The position numbers were made by a program, and so were the translations under genes. The notes under the pieces are model-generated. The model did no database searches. It was not told where the DNA came from and worked only from the letters and a program-made list of their open reading frames with translations. From Butyrivibrio sp. AE3004 (lineage in GTDB: Bacteria; Bacillota; Clostridia; Lachnospirales; Lachnospiraceae), in NCBI RefSeq assembly GCF_000703165.1, contig NZ_JNLQ01000005.1:1-32339 (forward strand): a stretch of DNA of 32,339 nucleotides, read 5' to 3'. The stretch's first letter is position 1; every line of letters starts with the position of its first letter. This document shows positions 1 to 8,777 of the stretch, one piece after another.

Positions 1-19
1 CATGTGCTCAGAAAAACAT
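1..19 (+). repeat. Tail of the 109-bp direct repeat split by the window ends
   Basis: These 19 bases match 7812-7830 with one mismatch (catgtg then c instead of t). They continue the repeat that runs off the right end at 32339, so the two window ends belong together on a circle. Confidence 0.85.
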
Positions 20-43
20 TTCTTTTTCGAAACGTTTGAAAAG

Positions 44-83
44 CAAGAAAAATAGCCACTTCGCATTTCTGCAAAATGGCTAT
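44..83 (-). terminator. Rho-independent terminator of the DUF4143 gene
   Basis: On the minus strand a hairpin closed by ATAGCCA/TGGCTAT (arms at 52-58 and 77-83), with a further GCA/TGC inner pairing, is followed by a T-rich run (TTTTTCTT). It lies directly after the stop codon at 91. Confidence 0.75.
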
Positions 84-90
84 ATATGAA

Positions 91-1413
91 CTAAACTTCT
101 TTTCCTAATAGAAAATCGAATAAATCAATAGTAATAACTCCTTTATCATCATATGACGGTTTGAGTCCCGTCTTCGCCACAACTATCTTTTTAAAGGAAT
201 CATCAATATAATATAGACTTTTCTTTTCCTGTAATTGCTTATCTGGCTCCTCCATCGACAGGGCAGATTGGATATACAGCTTCTGAGGCCCCTTTGTAGC
301 TATGAAATCTACTTCCAATGCCTTTTGAGCATAGATATATTTTCCATTAGCATCACGTCTGTTAGTCTTTTCATTAACATTAACTTCACCAATATCTACG
401 TTGAACCCCCTATATCGGAGTTCGTTATAAATTACATTTTCCATAATATGGGTCTCTTCAATCTGTCTGAAATTGAGCCTGGCATTTCTGACACCTATAT
501 CTTCAAAGTAAATCTTAAATGGTGAACCAATATACTTTCTACCCTTAATGTTATATTTCTTTGCCTTTGACACAACAAATGCATTCTCAAAATAACCTAC
601 AAAATTTGAAACTGTATCGTCAGTAATATCCTTATTTACAACACTTTTAAAGGTGTTTGTAATCTTACTCGTATTGACAGGCGCTCCTATCATAGATGCA
701 AGTACATCAAACGTATCTGCCAATTCCGTCTTTTTCTTAATCTTGTTATGGGAAATAATATCTTTGATATATGTTTCTTCACATAAGGATTTAAGATAAG
801 CGGATTTTTCGTCATCACTCGACATCTGTGCCACAAGAGGAATTCCACCGGTAATTATGTACTCTTTCCATGCCACCTGTGGGTCACCCTCATATCCCTG
901 CATATATTCTGAAAAAGAAAGAGGCAGTACATGTACCACAGAACCACGTCCCTTAAATTCTGTTGCAATATCAGAAGAAAGGAATCTTGAATTAGAGCCG
1001 GTTACATACACATCAAAATTCTGGTGGCGTAACAAACTATTCAATGTTCCGATGAACCCATCAAGAAGTTGGACTTCATCAAGAAGAAGGAAGAAATCGT
1101 CTGAATCATTTGTCTTATCTTTGATATAAGCCCTAAATTTTTTGGCATTAACAAAGTAAATATCATTATCCTGTCTGAACTTAGTATCTTCTTCCGGATA
1201 ATACGCATCAAGAAGATCAATATCTTCGTCTGAGTCAAAAGCAAATCGGATGATATTTGTACTGGAAACTCCTGAATTGAGCAGATGTTTGTAATACAAC
1301 TCATTCATCAGGTATGATTTACCTGCTCTTCTTGCTCCTGTTATAACCTTGATCAAGCCGTTATTCTTTCTATCTATTAGTCTTTCAAGATAAACATCCC
1401 TATTATACTTCAT
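91..1413 (-). CDS. AAA-family ATPase with C-terminal DUF4143
   Basis: This 440-residue protein has the layout of the widespread AAA_14/DUF4143 ATPases of bacteria and archaea. A Walker A motif GARRAGKS is at residues 26-33, a Walker B LLLDEVQ at about 109-115, and a sensor-like TGSNSRFLS at about 138-146. The C-terminal 200 residues are the nuclease-like DUF4143 region. Members are near full length at 400-450 residues, so this one looks intact. The cellular role of the family is not settled. It starts at ATG with GGAG six bases upstream, has its own promoter and terminator, and stands alone at the edge of the accessory block. Family assignment is firm; the function is unknown. Confidence 0.88.
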   Translation of the reverse strand: MKYNRDVYLERLIDRKNNGLIKVITGARRAGKSYLMNELYYKHLLNSGVSSTNIIRFAFDSDEDIDLLDAYYPEEDTKFRQDNDIYFVNAKKFRAYIKDKTNDSDDFFLLLDEVQLLDGFIGTLNSLLRHQNFDVYVTGSNSRFLSSDIATEFKGRGSVVHVLPLSFSEYMQGYEGDPQVAWKEYIITGGIPLVAQMSSDDEKSAYLKSLCEETYIKDIISHNKIKKKTELADTFDVLASMIGAPVNTSKITNTFKSVVNKDITDDTVSNFVGYFENAFVVSKAKKYNIKGRKYIGSPFKIYFEDIGVRNARLNFRQIEETHIMENVIYNELRYRGFNVDIGEVNVNEKTNRRDANGKYIYAQKALEVDFIATKGPQKLYIQSALSMEEPDKQLQEKKSLYYIDDSFKKIVVAKTGLKPSYDDKGVITIDLFDFLLGKEV

Positions 1414-1456
1414 ACAAACTCCAATATTTTCATATTCTATGATTATTTTCGATTAT

Positions 1457-1484
1457 ATTATAGCAAATATTAGGCTTTTTGCAA
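1457..1484 (-). promoter_or_regulatory. Promoter of the DUF4143 ATPase gene
   Basis: Reading the minus strand, TTGCAA (1484-1479) and TATAAT (1462-1457) are separated by 16 bases, and the start codon follows about 45 bases downstream. The match to the sigma-A consensus is good at -10 and moderate at -35. Confidence 0.55.
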
Positions 1485-1619
1485 TGTATAATCGAATATA
1501 TCCAAAGACTCTATATTTTTTTAATTATAATTCCCCCAGTAGAAGACTTCTATATCATGTTCCAAAAGTGTATCAAAAATCATCTGCTTTCGACTATGTA
1601 ATGATTGAAATAAAAGATA

Positions 1620-1645
1620 GTGCGTATATCCATAGATATACGCAC
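1620..1645. repeat. 10-bp perfect dyad GTGCGTATAT / ATATACGCAC, member of a recurrent family
   Basis: Arms at 1620-1629 and 1636-1645 with a six-base loop. Related dyads occur at 7708-7732, 26205-26221 and 32235-32260. All lie between genes. They could be terminator stems or protein-binding sites; no strong T-run follows here on either strand. Confidence 0.6.
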
Positions 1646-1674
1646 CGTTTTCAGGCTCTCTTAGTGTTGGGGTT

Positions 1675-1740
1675 GGGGTACATGGGCGCGCTCTAACGGG
1701 TGAAAGTCCTGAACACGCCCAGATAATCTTTAGACTTAAG
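1675..1740 (+). mobile_element. Possible group II intron fragment (domain I)
   Basis: The stretch containing GGGTGAAAGTCCTGAACACG (1698-1717 region) resembles the conserved GGGTGAAAGTCC segment in domain I of bacterial group II introns. No reverse transcriptase gene, domain V or 3' end is nearby, so this would be a short relic. The call rests on a single motif recalled from known introns. The surrounding 1414-1775 gap otherwise holds only the promoter and the dyad described separately. Confidence 0.4.
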
Positions 1741-1775
1741 CATAGTAATTGCATAATAGTCTACCCTTCTCATCT

Positions 1776-2885
1776 CTAAAAGTCATTATAAAAGCGGCGA
1801 ATTACTTTACCGTTTATTGGTCGCTTTCTCTCAATAAAGCGATCTAATTTCTGGTCAAAAGTCAAAAGATAAGTAGCCTTGTCTATTAAAAAATTATCAA
1901 CTTTTCTATCATCCTTAAAATCTGCACATCCTAAAAAGAAAAGATCAAAGATATCATTTTTCCTAAATTTCTGGGCATTGTCTATCCAAGAATGGTACAT
2001 TTCTTCTGCAATGTACTCAATTTGAATTGGCTTGAATGCAAAGCTTTTCCTATCTTTAAATAATTTTCCTCTACTAGAATACATTTCTGCTAACCGATTT
2101 TTTGCCAGGTCGATAAAATCTGGTCTGGAAGTTAGCAAATCACAAATACTTTCCATTAAGTAATTGTCTGGCTTTTTAGCCCTTAATGATATATATTTCT
2201 GTCTTACGCTTACTTCAACGTCACAAATATCCAAAGAACTAACACTAATACCTTTGGTAGATATCAGTTCTATAACAGTATCCGTTAACATACAAGCATC
2301 TTCGAGAAGCTCTATGTATTTTTCTTTTAATAATTGCTGTTCATGATCATAATGATTATCATAGGCATCTTTTAATGTTGCTCTAAGTTCTTCTCCTATT
2401 ATGTTTACTTTTTTATCCCGGATAAACATTTCTATGTCATGACCATGAGATGGGCAAATACATCCACATTCATCAATCCTGCATTTCGTGTATAAAAGAA
2501 GAATAGTCATTAAGAAGCTCAATGCAAAACTTGCTTCTATGTTAATTTTAACAGGTAATATTTTTTCTTTTATATATTGGGATATTTGATCTCCACATAA
2601 AGTTAAACTTGAAGTTATTTGTTCAGTAGAAAATGTCTGATACTGGACGTTATTTAGAAGTGGAATATCTTTTGATAGCATAAAAGCATGTATTTTCTCT
2701 ATATATTCAGGATTATTTCTAAACCTAACTAAGGCTTCGACATATGAGGATGATGCCAAAGATTTATCCGTTCTTCCATCTAAAAAGGAACAGAATTTTT
2801 TTACGTCGACATTAGCATTAGAATTATCGCCGAGGTTTTCTCTTCCGACATACCAATATAATGCATTTGTATCCAAAACATACAT
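1776..2885 (-). CDS. PIN-like nuclease-fold protein
   Basis: The protein begins MYVLDTNALYWY, the hallmark first strand of a PIN domain with an acidic residue followed by TN. The C-terminal part (DLFFLGCADF, then a YLLTFDQKL segment) supplies further acidic positions typical of the fold. PIN domains are usually metal-dependent RNases of about 130 residues. Here a helical insertion of about 200 residues separates the halves, giving 369 residues. The ATG at 2885 is chosen because AGGAG lies just upstream; an upstream in-frame ATG at 2951 has no ribosome binding site. It follows the 1004-residue gene on the same strand with a gap of about 70 bases, so they are probably co-transcribed. A role as a toxin or defence nuclease is possible but not shown. 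Confidence 0.6.
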   Translation of the reverse strand: MYVLDTNALYWYVGRENLGDNSNANVDVKKFCSFLDGRTDKSLASSSYVEALVRFRNNPEYIEKIHAFMLSKDIPLLNNVQYQTFSTEQITSSLTLCGDQISQYIKEKILPVKINIEASFALSFLMTILLLYTKCRIDECGCICPSHGHDIEMFIRDKKVNIIGEELRATLKDAYDNHYDHEQQLLKEKYIELLEDACMLTDTVIELISTKGISVSSLDICDVEVSVRQKYISLRAKKPDNYLMESICDLLTSRPDFIDLAKNRLAEMYSSRGKLFKDRKSFAFKPIQIEYIAEEMYHSWIDNAQKFRKNDIFDLFFLGCADFKDDRKVDNFLIDKATYLLTFDQKLDRFIERKRPINGKVIRRFYNDF

Positions 2886-2958
2886 TTCAGTTCTTCTCCT
2901 ATATTGACTCGTTGTTGTATTTTTTTGATATGTCTCCAAAAGAAATAGCATTTATTTC

Positions 2959-5900
2959 TTACGGCAAGAAATGTGGCTCGGGAAAAGTATCATAGCAGAT
3001 TAGTTGCAAATTATTAGCCATATCAAAAAAGAAGCTTAGCTTATACATTGAGCCATTCTCTTTATATTTATAAACAATTTTTTTGGTTGTTATTTCAAAT
3101 GTCTCCGCTACTTTCATATCACGTTCCCATTCGCCTTCAAAAAAATGTAAATGAGTATATGCTTTTTCTTGTGTCGGATCTTGTATCGATTCTACAGCAG
3201 TCCTCCCATATACTGAGATTATTTCATCTATTTCAGAAGGAAAACCTATACCCCTAGATGTAGTAAATCCATCTGAACTAATATAGCAGCTATAATAATT
3301 TCTATAATTTAGATCAATAAGATTTTCCTTTTCACCTCTGCTGTCAACTAGATTAAAATCTTCATGATTCAAACAATATTCTACTTGGTTTTGTTTATTT
3401 TTTGCTTCCACTTCTGGCTTTTGCTGGGGCATCTGAGTTGTCTGTACCCCATTTGAATATGCAATTAAGACGAGCATCTCTTTATTGTCAAAGTAAAAAA
3501 GAATTTTAAATGAATTATAAGTATATTCAACTCTAATTTTTGCGTCTAGAATAGCCTTTACATCTGTGTTGTTATTCATTTCTCCTATCCGATATATTGG
3601 TTCATCTTGTATACTATTCTCATCAAAATAATATATTTCATTTTTATCTCCATACTTTGTGACAACTTCATTAAAAGAATCTCCTATTGTTATTCCCCTT
3701 TGCGTTTTAAAATTATCACCGTATACAAAAGTGTAATAAGCTGTAACTGTAGGATATCTTTTACAAAAGTTCCACGTTTCATTATCTATAAAGATATTAA
3801 AATCGTTTTCAGTTAATGATACAGAGTCGTTTTGTATATCGCTTACTGAATCATCCGAAGGTACGACCTGTGCTTCATCCGGAGCTTTAATTAAAATTTC
3901 CTCAAAAGCACGTTCATCATCGTATTTTTTTTCTTTGCCATATGATAACGCAATATTTTTTTCTACTGTGGCGAGGGCTTTTCTAAAATCCTTTTCATTG
4001 TACTTACTACCTATTCCTTCAGTAGGAGATAAGAATGTAGATTGAACATCTTCGTTGTATAAACACACCGAAATCAAAAAAGTCAAATCATCTATCTGTT
4101 TACGTATATGTTGTTGATCTAAAAGCGAATATCGTTCATAGTAATTTTTATTTTTTCCCTTTATAGTGAATCCTACTACAGATTGATATATTTCATTTAT
4201 ATCTCGCAACCAATAATATACATTCATATCATCAATGGTTTTTATAACAACACGTCTATCAGTCAATAGTACTGCCGGTGAATCATATAATACATAATCA
4301 TCTCCTATAATCTTGCATCCCAGCCCATATTTGAGAGTCCTATCCTTCATTTTTTTCACATATCTGTTCACCTTGTATTGCGCATAATTTTTTCCAGAAT
4401 TTTTCCCAAAATAAACATCAAATAAAGCCTTAAATCTTATCCTGAATCTAAGTGCCAATTTGAGTTCATCTGTATTATCAGTTTTAAATGTAGATAAAAA
4501 AGTGATTCTGTTATCTTTTGTACGTTTTTCTGCCAATAATAAATCGACAGCTTTTTTTTCTGAAATTGTTGGATACCTCTCACCCATGAATAGGTCAGAA
4601 GATACGTCGCACTGATATTTTGCATCATTTAGAGCATATCGCATATCAATACCAAATGCGTCCGCTATTCTTATCAGATCAGTATTTGTATTAAAATATT
4701 CTTCTGCAAAAAATAAATATACTGAAGGTACATATGGATATGAAAACAATATGCTACACAGCTTCAATTTTGCTTCTTCTTTGGTCATTGAAGCCTTTGT
4801 TAATAAATAATGACGTTCCAATTCTTTAGCATTATAATAGTCTTCATCTGTGATTTTTTCTAATTCTCGTAATAGTATTGTTGTTATACTAACTTCCATT
4901 GAAGAAATAAAAATATAGAACTTCGTTTTAGCTTCTTTTCCAAGGTATAGGTTATTCAATTTTTCATTATAATTTTTGATATTCTCAGCTGATTGAAACC
5001 TTGCATTTAACGATACACCTCCATTATGAATATTCTTAATAGCAGCATTAGCAATACTACTGGCAATATATCCTGATAATCCAAATCCAAACGCCATAAC
5101 ATTTGGATTGTCATACTCATCTGCAACTTCATTAATAATTAAGTTTTGCTTATTCTCAAACTCGTTGTAATACTCTTCATGCTGAGAATTAAGCTGATCA
5201 CAATAATCATTAACATTTATAGATTCATCATATTCATTTTTTATTTTTTTCTTTTGTTCATCTTCTAATTCACAGATAATTGGTTTGCACTCCTTAAAAA
5301 GTATAAACTTAGTGTCATTAAGCATTCTAGGCAAATTTGCCATAGCACTTTCAATACTGTCAAAGTTTCCTTGCTCTACAAGTCTGTCAAAATATAGCCT
5401 GGCAGATACACCGGCCTTCCTACATGTTTCAAATATCTCTTTAAGCCTATTGGGTATTTGTGTCTTAGCTATATATTTATCAAAAAGTTTCAAATCGCTT
5501 TTTCCATCATCAAAAGCCAAATACTCTTTCTGCACAAAGTTATCGAATGCCTCTTTCGACACCTTTACCTGTGACGCTTCAATATCCTCCAAAAATAGTT
5601 CTTTTGCGTCACTATCATTCACACCTCCCAGTAATTTAGGTATATACTTATACCTTTCCAAATTATTATCACACCATTTTATATATTCTTCTTTTGTCAC
5701 CCCATACCTTATAATAAGTGCATAAAAGATATTTAATACTTCCTCAATATTGCAGTTTGATACATCTGGTTTTACATTAACCCAATTTTCAAAAAACTCC
5801 TCCAATTGCTCAATTTCATAAGTTTGAGCAAAGTCTTTTGTCCCCTGTATGCGCAGGTCAACATCTTTATAGGAAAGAACAGACAACGATGCTAAAAAAT

Positions 5901-5973
5901 CATACACTCTTCTTAAGTTTTCTTCTGTTTCGTAGACTGTATAGTAATTGCTCATATTTTTTATATAGTCCAT
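2959..5973 (-). CDS. Large multidomain protein with tandem BamE-like C-terminal repeats
   Basis: I do not recognise this 1004-residue protein as a whole. The first 550 residues are mostly helical and charged, with one glycine/alanine-rich hydrophobic stretch near residue 300 (GFGLSGYIASSIANAAI) that could insert into a membrane. Around residues 560-640 a beta-rich segment (VLLTDRRVVIKTIDD) looks PH-like. The C-terminal third contains two copies of a motif, TQRGITIGDSFNEVVTKYGD and TSRGIGFPSEIDEIISVYGR, each followed by a beta-hairpin. This TRGI-x-GDS-x-YG pattern is that of small BamE/SmpA-like domains common in Lachnospiraceae. No signal peptide was seen. The start at 5973 lacks a clear ribosome binding site; ATG 5955 is an alternative. 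It is probably in one transcript with the PIN-like gene. Confidence 0.6.
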   Translation of the reverse strand: MDYIKNMSNYYTVYETEENLRRVYDFLASLSVLSYKDVDLRIQGTKDFAQTYEIEQLEEFFENWVNVKPDVSNCNIEEVLNIFYALIIRYGVTKEEYIKWCDNNLERYKYIPKLLGGVNDSDAKELFLEDIEASQVKVSKEAFDNFVQKEYLAFDDGKSDLKLFDKYIAKTQIPNRLKEIFETCRKAGVSARLYFDRLVEQGNFDSIESAMANLPRMLNDTKFILFKECKPIICELEDEQKKKIKNEYDESINVNDYCDQLNSQHEEYYNEFENKQNLIINEVADEYDNPNVMAFGFGLSGYIASSIANAAIKNIHNGGVSLNARFQSAENIKNYNEKLNNLYLGKEAKTKFYIFISSMEVSITTILLRELEKITDEDYYNAKELERHYLLTKASMTKEEAKLKLCSILFSYPYVPSVYLFFAEEYFNTNTDLIRIADAFGIDMRYALNDAKYQCDVSSDLFMGERYPTISEKKAVDLLLAEKRTKDNRITFLSTFKTDNTDELKLALRFRIRFKALFDVYFGKNSGKNYAQYKVNRYVKKMKDRTLKYGLGCKIIGDDYVLYDSPAVLLTDRRVVIKTIDDMNVYYWLRDINEIYQSVVGFTIKGKNKNYYERYSLLDQQHIRKQIDDLTFLISVCLYNEDVQSTFLSPTEGIGSKYNEKDFRKALATVEKNIALSYGKEKKYDDERAFEEILIKAPDEAQVVPSDDSVSDIQNDSVSLTENDFNIFIDNETWNFCKRYPTVTAYYTFVYGDNFKTQRGITIGDSFNEVVTKYGDKNEIYYFDENSIQDEPIYRIGEMNNNTDVKAILDAKIRVEYTYNSFKILFYFDNKEMLVLIAYSNGVQTTQMPQQKPEVEAKNKQNQVEYCLNHEDFNLVDSRGEKENLIDLNYRNYYSCYISSDGFTTSRGIGFPSEIDEIISVYGRTAVESIQDPTQEKAYTHLHFFEGEWERDMKVAETFEITTKKIVYKYKENGSMYKLSFFFDMANNLQLICYDTFPEPHFLP

Positions 5974-6057
5974 TTGAAAAGATTATATGGACTGTTCCCT
6001 TTCATAGAATTAAGTGTAAAACATTAAAACTTGCGTAAATACGTATATTAGTGACAA

Positions 6058-6125
6058 ACAAAAAAACTCCCTGATTTGTAGTAAATTGCAGTAATCAAAC
6101 AACAATCAACTACACACCAGGAGTT
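6058..6125 (-). terminator. Terminator of the SH3-domain gene
   Basis: Arms at 6065-6082 and 6109-6125 (AACTCC...TGTAGT type, about 15 of 17 paired) enclose a 26-base loop. On the minus strand the stem is followed by TTTTTTT. It sits just after the stop of the gene ending at 6155. Confidence 0.65.
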
Positions 6126-6154
6126 GTTACTTATATGATGTCATATTGAAAAGG

Positions 6155-7261
6155 TTATTCGATTTGTGATGCTATGACCCATCCATCTATCCATCCATTT
6201 TCTGTCCAATACGCTACCTTAGCCCATTTTTTACCATTTGTAGCTGTTGATTCTTCAAGATATTTTTCTAATGCTTCCCCATTTTGAATTTCACAAATTA
6301 CATCATATTCTATTCCGGGTCCACTTCGTAAATTAACATAACCATCAGGTGCATTTACGCACACATAGTATTCCGGAATAGTTTCATTCGAATAATAACT
6401 ACTATCATATTCATATTCGTCAACTTCATTCAGATCAACTGGTTCTCCCAGAAAATCAGTCCCTTTTAGGGTATTAGGATTAATATAATACCAATCCCAT
6501 GTTGCAGTATGTCCGTCCTCACCCTCATTGGTAATTACCTCATATAAATGAATAACTATGTTCCCGTCCTCATCAATACCATCTAGCTGAGCTAATGGTG
6601 CACCAGAACGAATTTTTGCGCGCCTAAGAATCTCTTCATCAGAAACGCTTTCATCACTCTTTGTATGATTCTTGTCATAATCCTTTTGTTTTTCTTGATT
6701 GGACGAGTTAATAGATGTATTCTCTGATTCTTTGCCGTTTTTTTCGTTAGTTGACTTTTCTGATTCACTAACCTTATTGTTAGTTGCGATACTGTAATCA
6801 GTATCTTCAATTTCCGCATTGTCTTTATAATTTTCGTCGTCATATGATGACTCTAAGCTCAATTCTTCGTCATCATCTACACGTGTCATTTTTAATCCAA
6901 CAATGGGGTCTTCAACCAACGTAAAATATATGGTGGTTTTATTTGTAGAAAACTCAACTTTATTGGTGTTGTATTTCCTGAATAATGCATCTCGCTTAGC
7001 CCATATCTTATGCGTTCCTTCCACTAATGATATATCAAACTGTTTATCATTTCCGGCATTCATTTTTCCAATATTATTTCCATCAACATATATTTTTACT
7101 TTATCATTGTATGCAAATGCAGCTTTTTCATAATCAATTTTTATTGATACGGTGGTTGTCGTCATTTCCGGTTCTTTTTTAGTAAATAAACCAAATCCAG
7201 TTACAGTCATGCAAATAAATATAAATATACCTGTACACAATAATTTTCTAAATCTCTTCAT
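6155..7261 (-). CDS. Exported protein with C-terminal bacterial SH3 (SH3b) domain
   Basis: From ATG 7261 the protein begins MKRFRKLLCTGIFIF, a positively charged start followed by about 18 hydrophobic residues, so a signal peptide or membrane anchor is likely. Next comes a beta-rich segment containing KIYVDGNNIGKM and VEGTHKIWAKR, resembling PEGA-type surface domains. A long acidic, serine/asparagine-rich linker follows, and the last 65 residues contain GYVNLRSGPGIEYDVI, a classical SH3b signature. SH3b domains usually bind cell-wall peptidoglycan or peptides. The protein is probably displayed outside the cell. The GTG 15 bases upstream is possible but would place extra residues before the signal peptide. 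It is a single gene with its own terminator. Function is unknown. Confidence 0.75.
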   Translation of the reverse strand: MKRFRKLLCTGIFIFICMTVTGFGLFTKKEPEMTTTTVSIKIDYEKAAFAYNDKVKIYVDGNNIGKMNAGNDKQFDISLVEGTHKIWAKRDALFRKYNTNKVEFSTNKTTIYFTLVEDPIVGLKMTRVDDDEELSLESSYDDENYKDNAEIEDTDYSIATNNKVSESEKSTNEKNGKESENTSINSSNQEKQKDYDKNHTKSDESVSDEEILRRAKIRSGAPLAQLDGIDEDGNIVIHLYEVITNEGEDGHTATWDWYYINPNTLKGTDFLGEPVDLNEVDEYEYDSSYYSNETIPEYYVCVNAPDGYVNLRSGPGIEYDVICEIQNGEALEKYLEESTATNGKKWAKVAYWTENGWIDGWVIASQIE

Positions 7262-7381
7262 AATATAATCACCCACAGTAGAAAAAACAATTATCTATGG
7301 TTTACCATTTATATAATTTTAGCATGGTACAATTATTTCTATTCTAAAATCTTTATTAAACAAAGATTATAAATCACAAAA

Positions 7382-7690
7382 TCAGCCATGATTATTGTTA
7401 TTATTGTTGCTGATTTCACCCACTGTCACAGCCTTACTCTGTCTCGCTGTCATGAAGCTGCTCACTTTTAAAGGACATTTTATGTGAACAAGCTTAATTA
7501 CTTCATCTGTCCAATCACTAATATCATTCTTATGCTCAATAACCACTTCCAAATCCCATAGATGAGGATTCAATCCTATATCATAAGCTTCATAAATAAT
7601 ATCCTTGTAATTACTTTTCCAGCCGACGGTATCTATTCGATAATCAATAAAATAGACATCATCCTAGTCTACCGCTTCGAGCATATTCGA
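7382..7690 (-). pseudogene. Remnant of a conserved cytosolic protein with an in-frame stop
   Basis: Reading from 7690 downward gives a coherent protein stretch, FIDYRIDTVGWKSNYKDII then LNPHLWDLEVVIEHKND and DEVIKLVHIKCPLKV. It is preceded by an in-frame TAG at about 7665. The pattern WDLE-x-vIEHeN...DE-x-KL-x-hI-CPLkV is one I associate with a conserved bacterial protein family of unknown role. After KCPLKV the frame loses that character. There is no ATG or ribosome binding site, so this is best read as a decayed internal fragment. It abuts the 109-bp repeat. Confidence 0.55.
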
Positions 7691-7707
7691 ATGCAAGTAA
7701 AACAAAG

Positions 7708-7732
7708 TACGTATTCTCATTATTATACGCAC
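7708..7732. repeat. Degenerate dyad at the left edge of repeat copy 1
   Basis: GTACGTAT (7708-7715) faces ATACGCAC (7725-7732), one mismatch. It corresponds to the dyad at 32235-32260, which sits at the same edge of the other repeat copy. Confidence 0.5.
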
Positions 7733-7830
7733 CCTTTGTTCTTGTATTTTCAATAGCTTAGGGACACATTTACGAAAAATGCGTATTCTGAAAGGTAAAT
7801 AGTGCGTTTCTCATGTGTTCAGAAAAACAT
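7722..7830 (+). repeat. 109-bp direct repeat, intact copy
   Basis: Matches 32250-32339 joined to 1-19 with two mismatches. It lies between the pseudogene and the resolvase and is in the same orientation as the other copy. Similarity extends weakly leftward into the dyads. Candidate recombination or crossover sequence for the adjacent serine recombinase. Confidence 0.85.
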
Positions 7831-7836
7831 CTGATT

Positions 7837-7972
7837 TCGTGAACACTTGTGTGTGAAATCTGCTATAATGGATTTAATCAGAGCTGTATAAGCGTTTTTC
7901 AGCAGTTTCAGGCATAGTAACTCTTATCTGAGCCGTTGAAAAACGCTTGTAAAAGGCTTGAAGTGTTCACGA
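7837..7972. other. Nested inverted repeats upstream of the resolvase, candidate res site
   Basis: Outer arms TCGTGAACACTT (7837-7848) and AAGTGTTCACGA (7961-7972) are a perfect 12-bp pair. Inner arms AAGCGTTTTTC (7890-7900) and GAAAAACGCTT (7938-7948) are a perfect 11-bp pair, extendable to 15 of 17. A related GTGTTCA lies at 7815. Serine resolvases act at multi-subsite res regions directly upstream of their genes, which fits position and size; assignment is inference. A TATAAT at 7864-7869 lies within and may be the -10 of the gene. Confidence 0.5.
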
Positions 7973-8012
7973 AAATATACAACCATTTATTGAACAGTAA
8001 AGAGGCAAGGCT

Positions 8013-8609
8013 ATGGCTAAGATTTATGGATATGCACGTTGCAGCACAAATGAATCAAAGCAGGATATTAACAGACAGAAGCGTGAATTAAAGAAGCTTG
8101 GAGTTAAGGAAGATAAGAATATCTATTGGGAGTATGAGTCTGGGACTAAGACCGAGAGAGCTGAGTTTCAGAAGCTTCTTGATACTGTAAAATTAGGTGA
8201 TACTATCGCAACCACAGAAGTATCAAGGCTTACACGTTCTACAAAGCATCTTTGTGATATCATGCAGTATGTTCAGGACAAAAGGATAAAGCTTATTATT
8301 GGTAGTTTTACCGTAGATTGCAGGAGTGATGAAATAGATCCTATGACAAAAGGTATGCTTATGATGTGGGGAGTGTTCTCTGAAATGGAAAGAGATATTA
8401 TCTCACAGCGTGTTAAGTCCGGTATGGAGAATGCCAGGGCAAAAGGTAAAAAAATAGGCAGACCGAGAGTCGATGCTTCTAGTCTGCCTGAAAAGTTTTT
8501 GAAGTTTTATCCTATGTATCAGAACGGTAGCATGAACATTACGGATTTGGCAAATCTCATGAATTGCTCACGTACTACCATTTATAAATATATAAAAATA
8601 ATGAATTAG
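8013..8609 (+). CDS. Serine recombinase of the resolvase/invertase family
   Basis: The 198-residue protein has the length and order of small serine recombinases. An N-terminal catalytic domain starts KIYGYARCSTN with the catalytic Ser at 11 and Arg at 9. A later LTRSTKHL segment and MERDIISQRVKSGM come from the long helix. A GRPRVD hinge follows, then a C-terminal helix-turn-helix (ITDLANLMNCSRTTIYKYI). Such enzymes resolve plasmid multimers or cointegrates, or invert DNA. A weak purine-rich ribosome site (AAAGAGG) precedes ATG 8013. The nested inverted repeats upstream are its likely target and would also give autoregulation. It is the only plus-strand gene between minus-strand blocks. Confidence 0.92.
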   Translation: MAKIYGYARCSTNESKQDINRQKRELKKLGVKEDKNIYWEYESGTKTERAEFQKLLDTVKLGDTIATTEVSRLTRSTKHLCDIMQYVQDKRIKLIIGSFTVDCRSDEIDPMTKGMLMMWGVFSEMERDIISQRVKSGMENARAKGKKIGRPRVDASSLPEKFLKFYPMYQNGSMNITDLANLMNCSRTTIYKYIKIMN

Positions 8610-8777
8610 TGGTATATTTTTGTTTGCGCATATTTAAATCAATCAACATAATCATTCCGATAAGTACCGCGTGTCCATGGCTGATAAATACTGGATTTTA
8701 GTATTAGCTCTTATACTTGATGGTTATCATATATACACGATAAAAAATATTTGAAAGCCTATATATGGTACTAAAAA

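Noticed and set aside
5285..5725. 146-codon plus-strand frame
   Set aside because: Antisense to the 1004-residue gene, no ribosome site, composition typical of a shadow frame.
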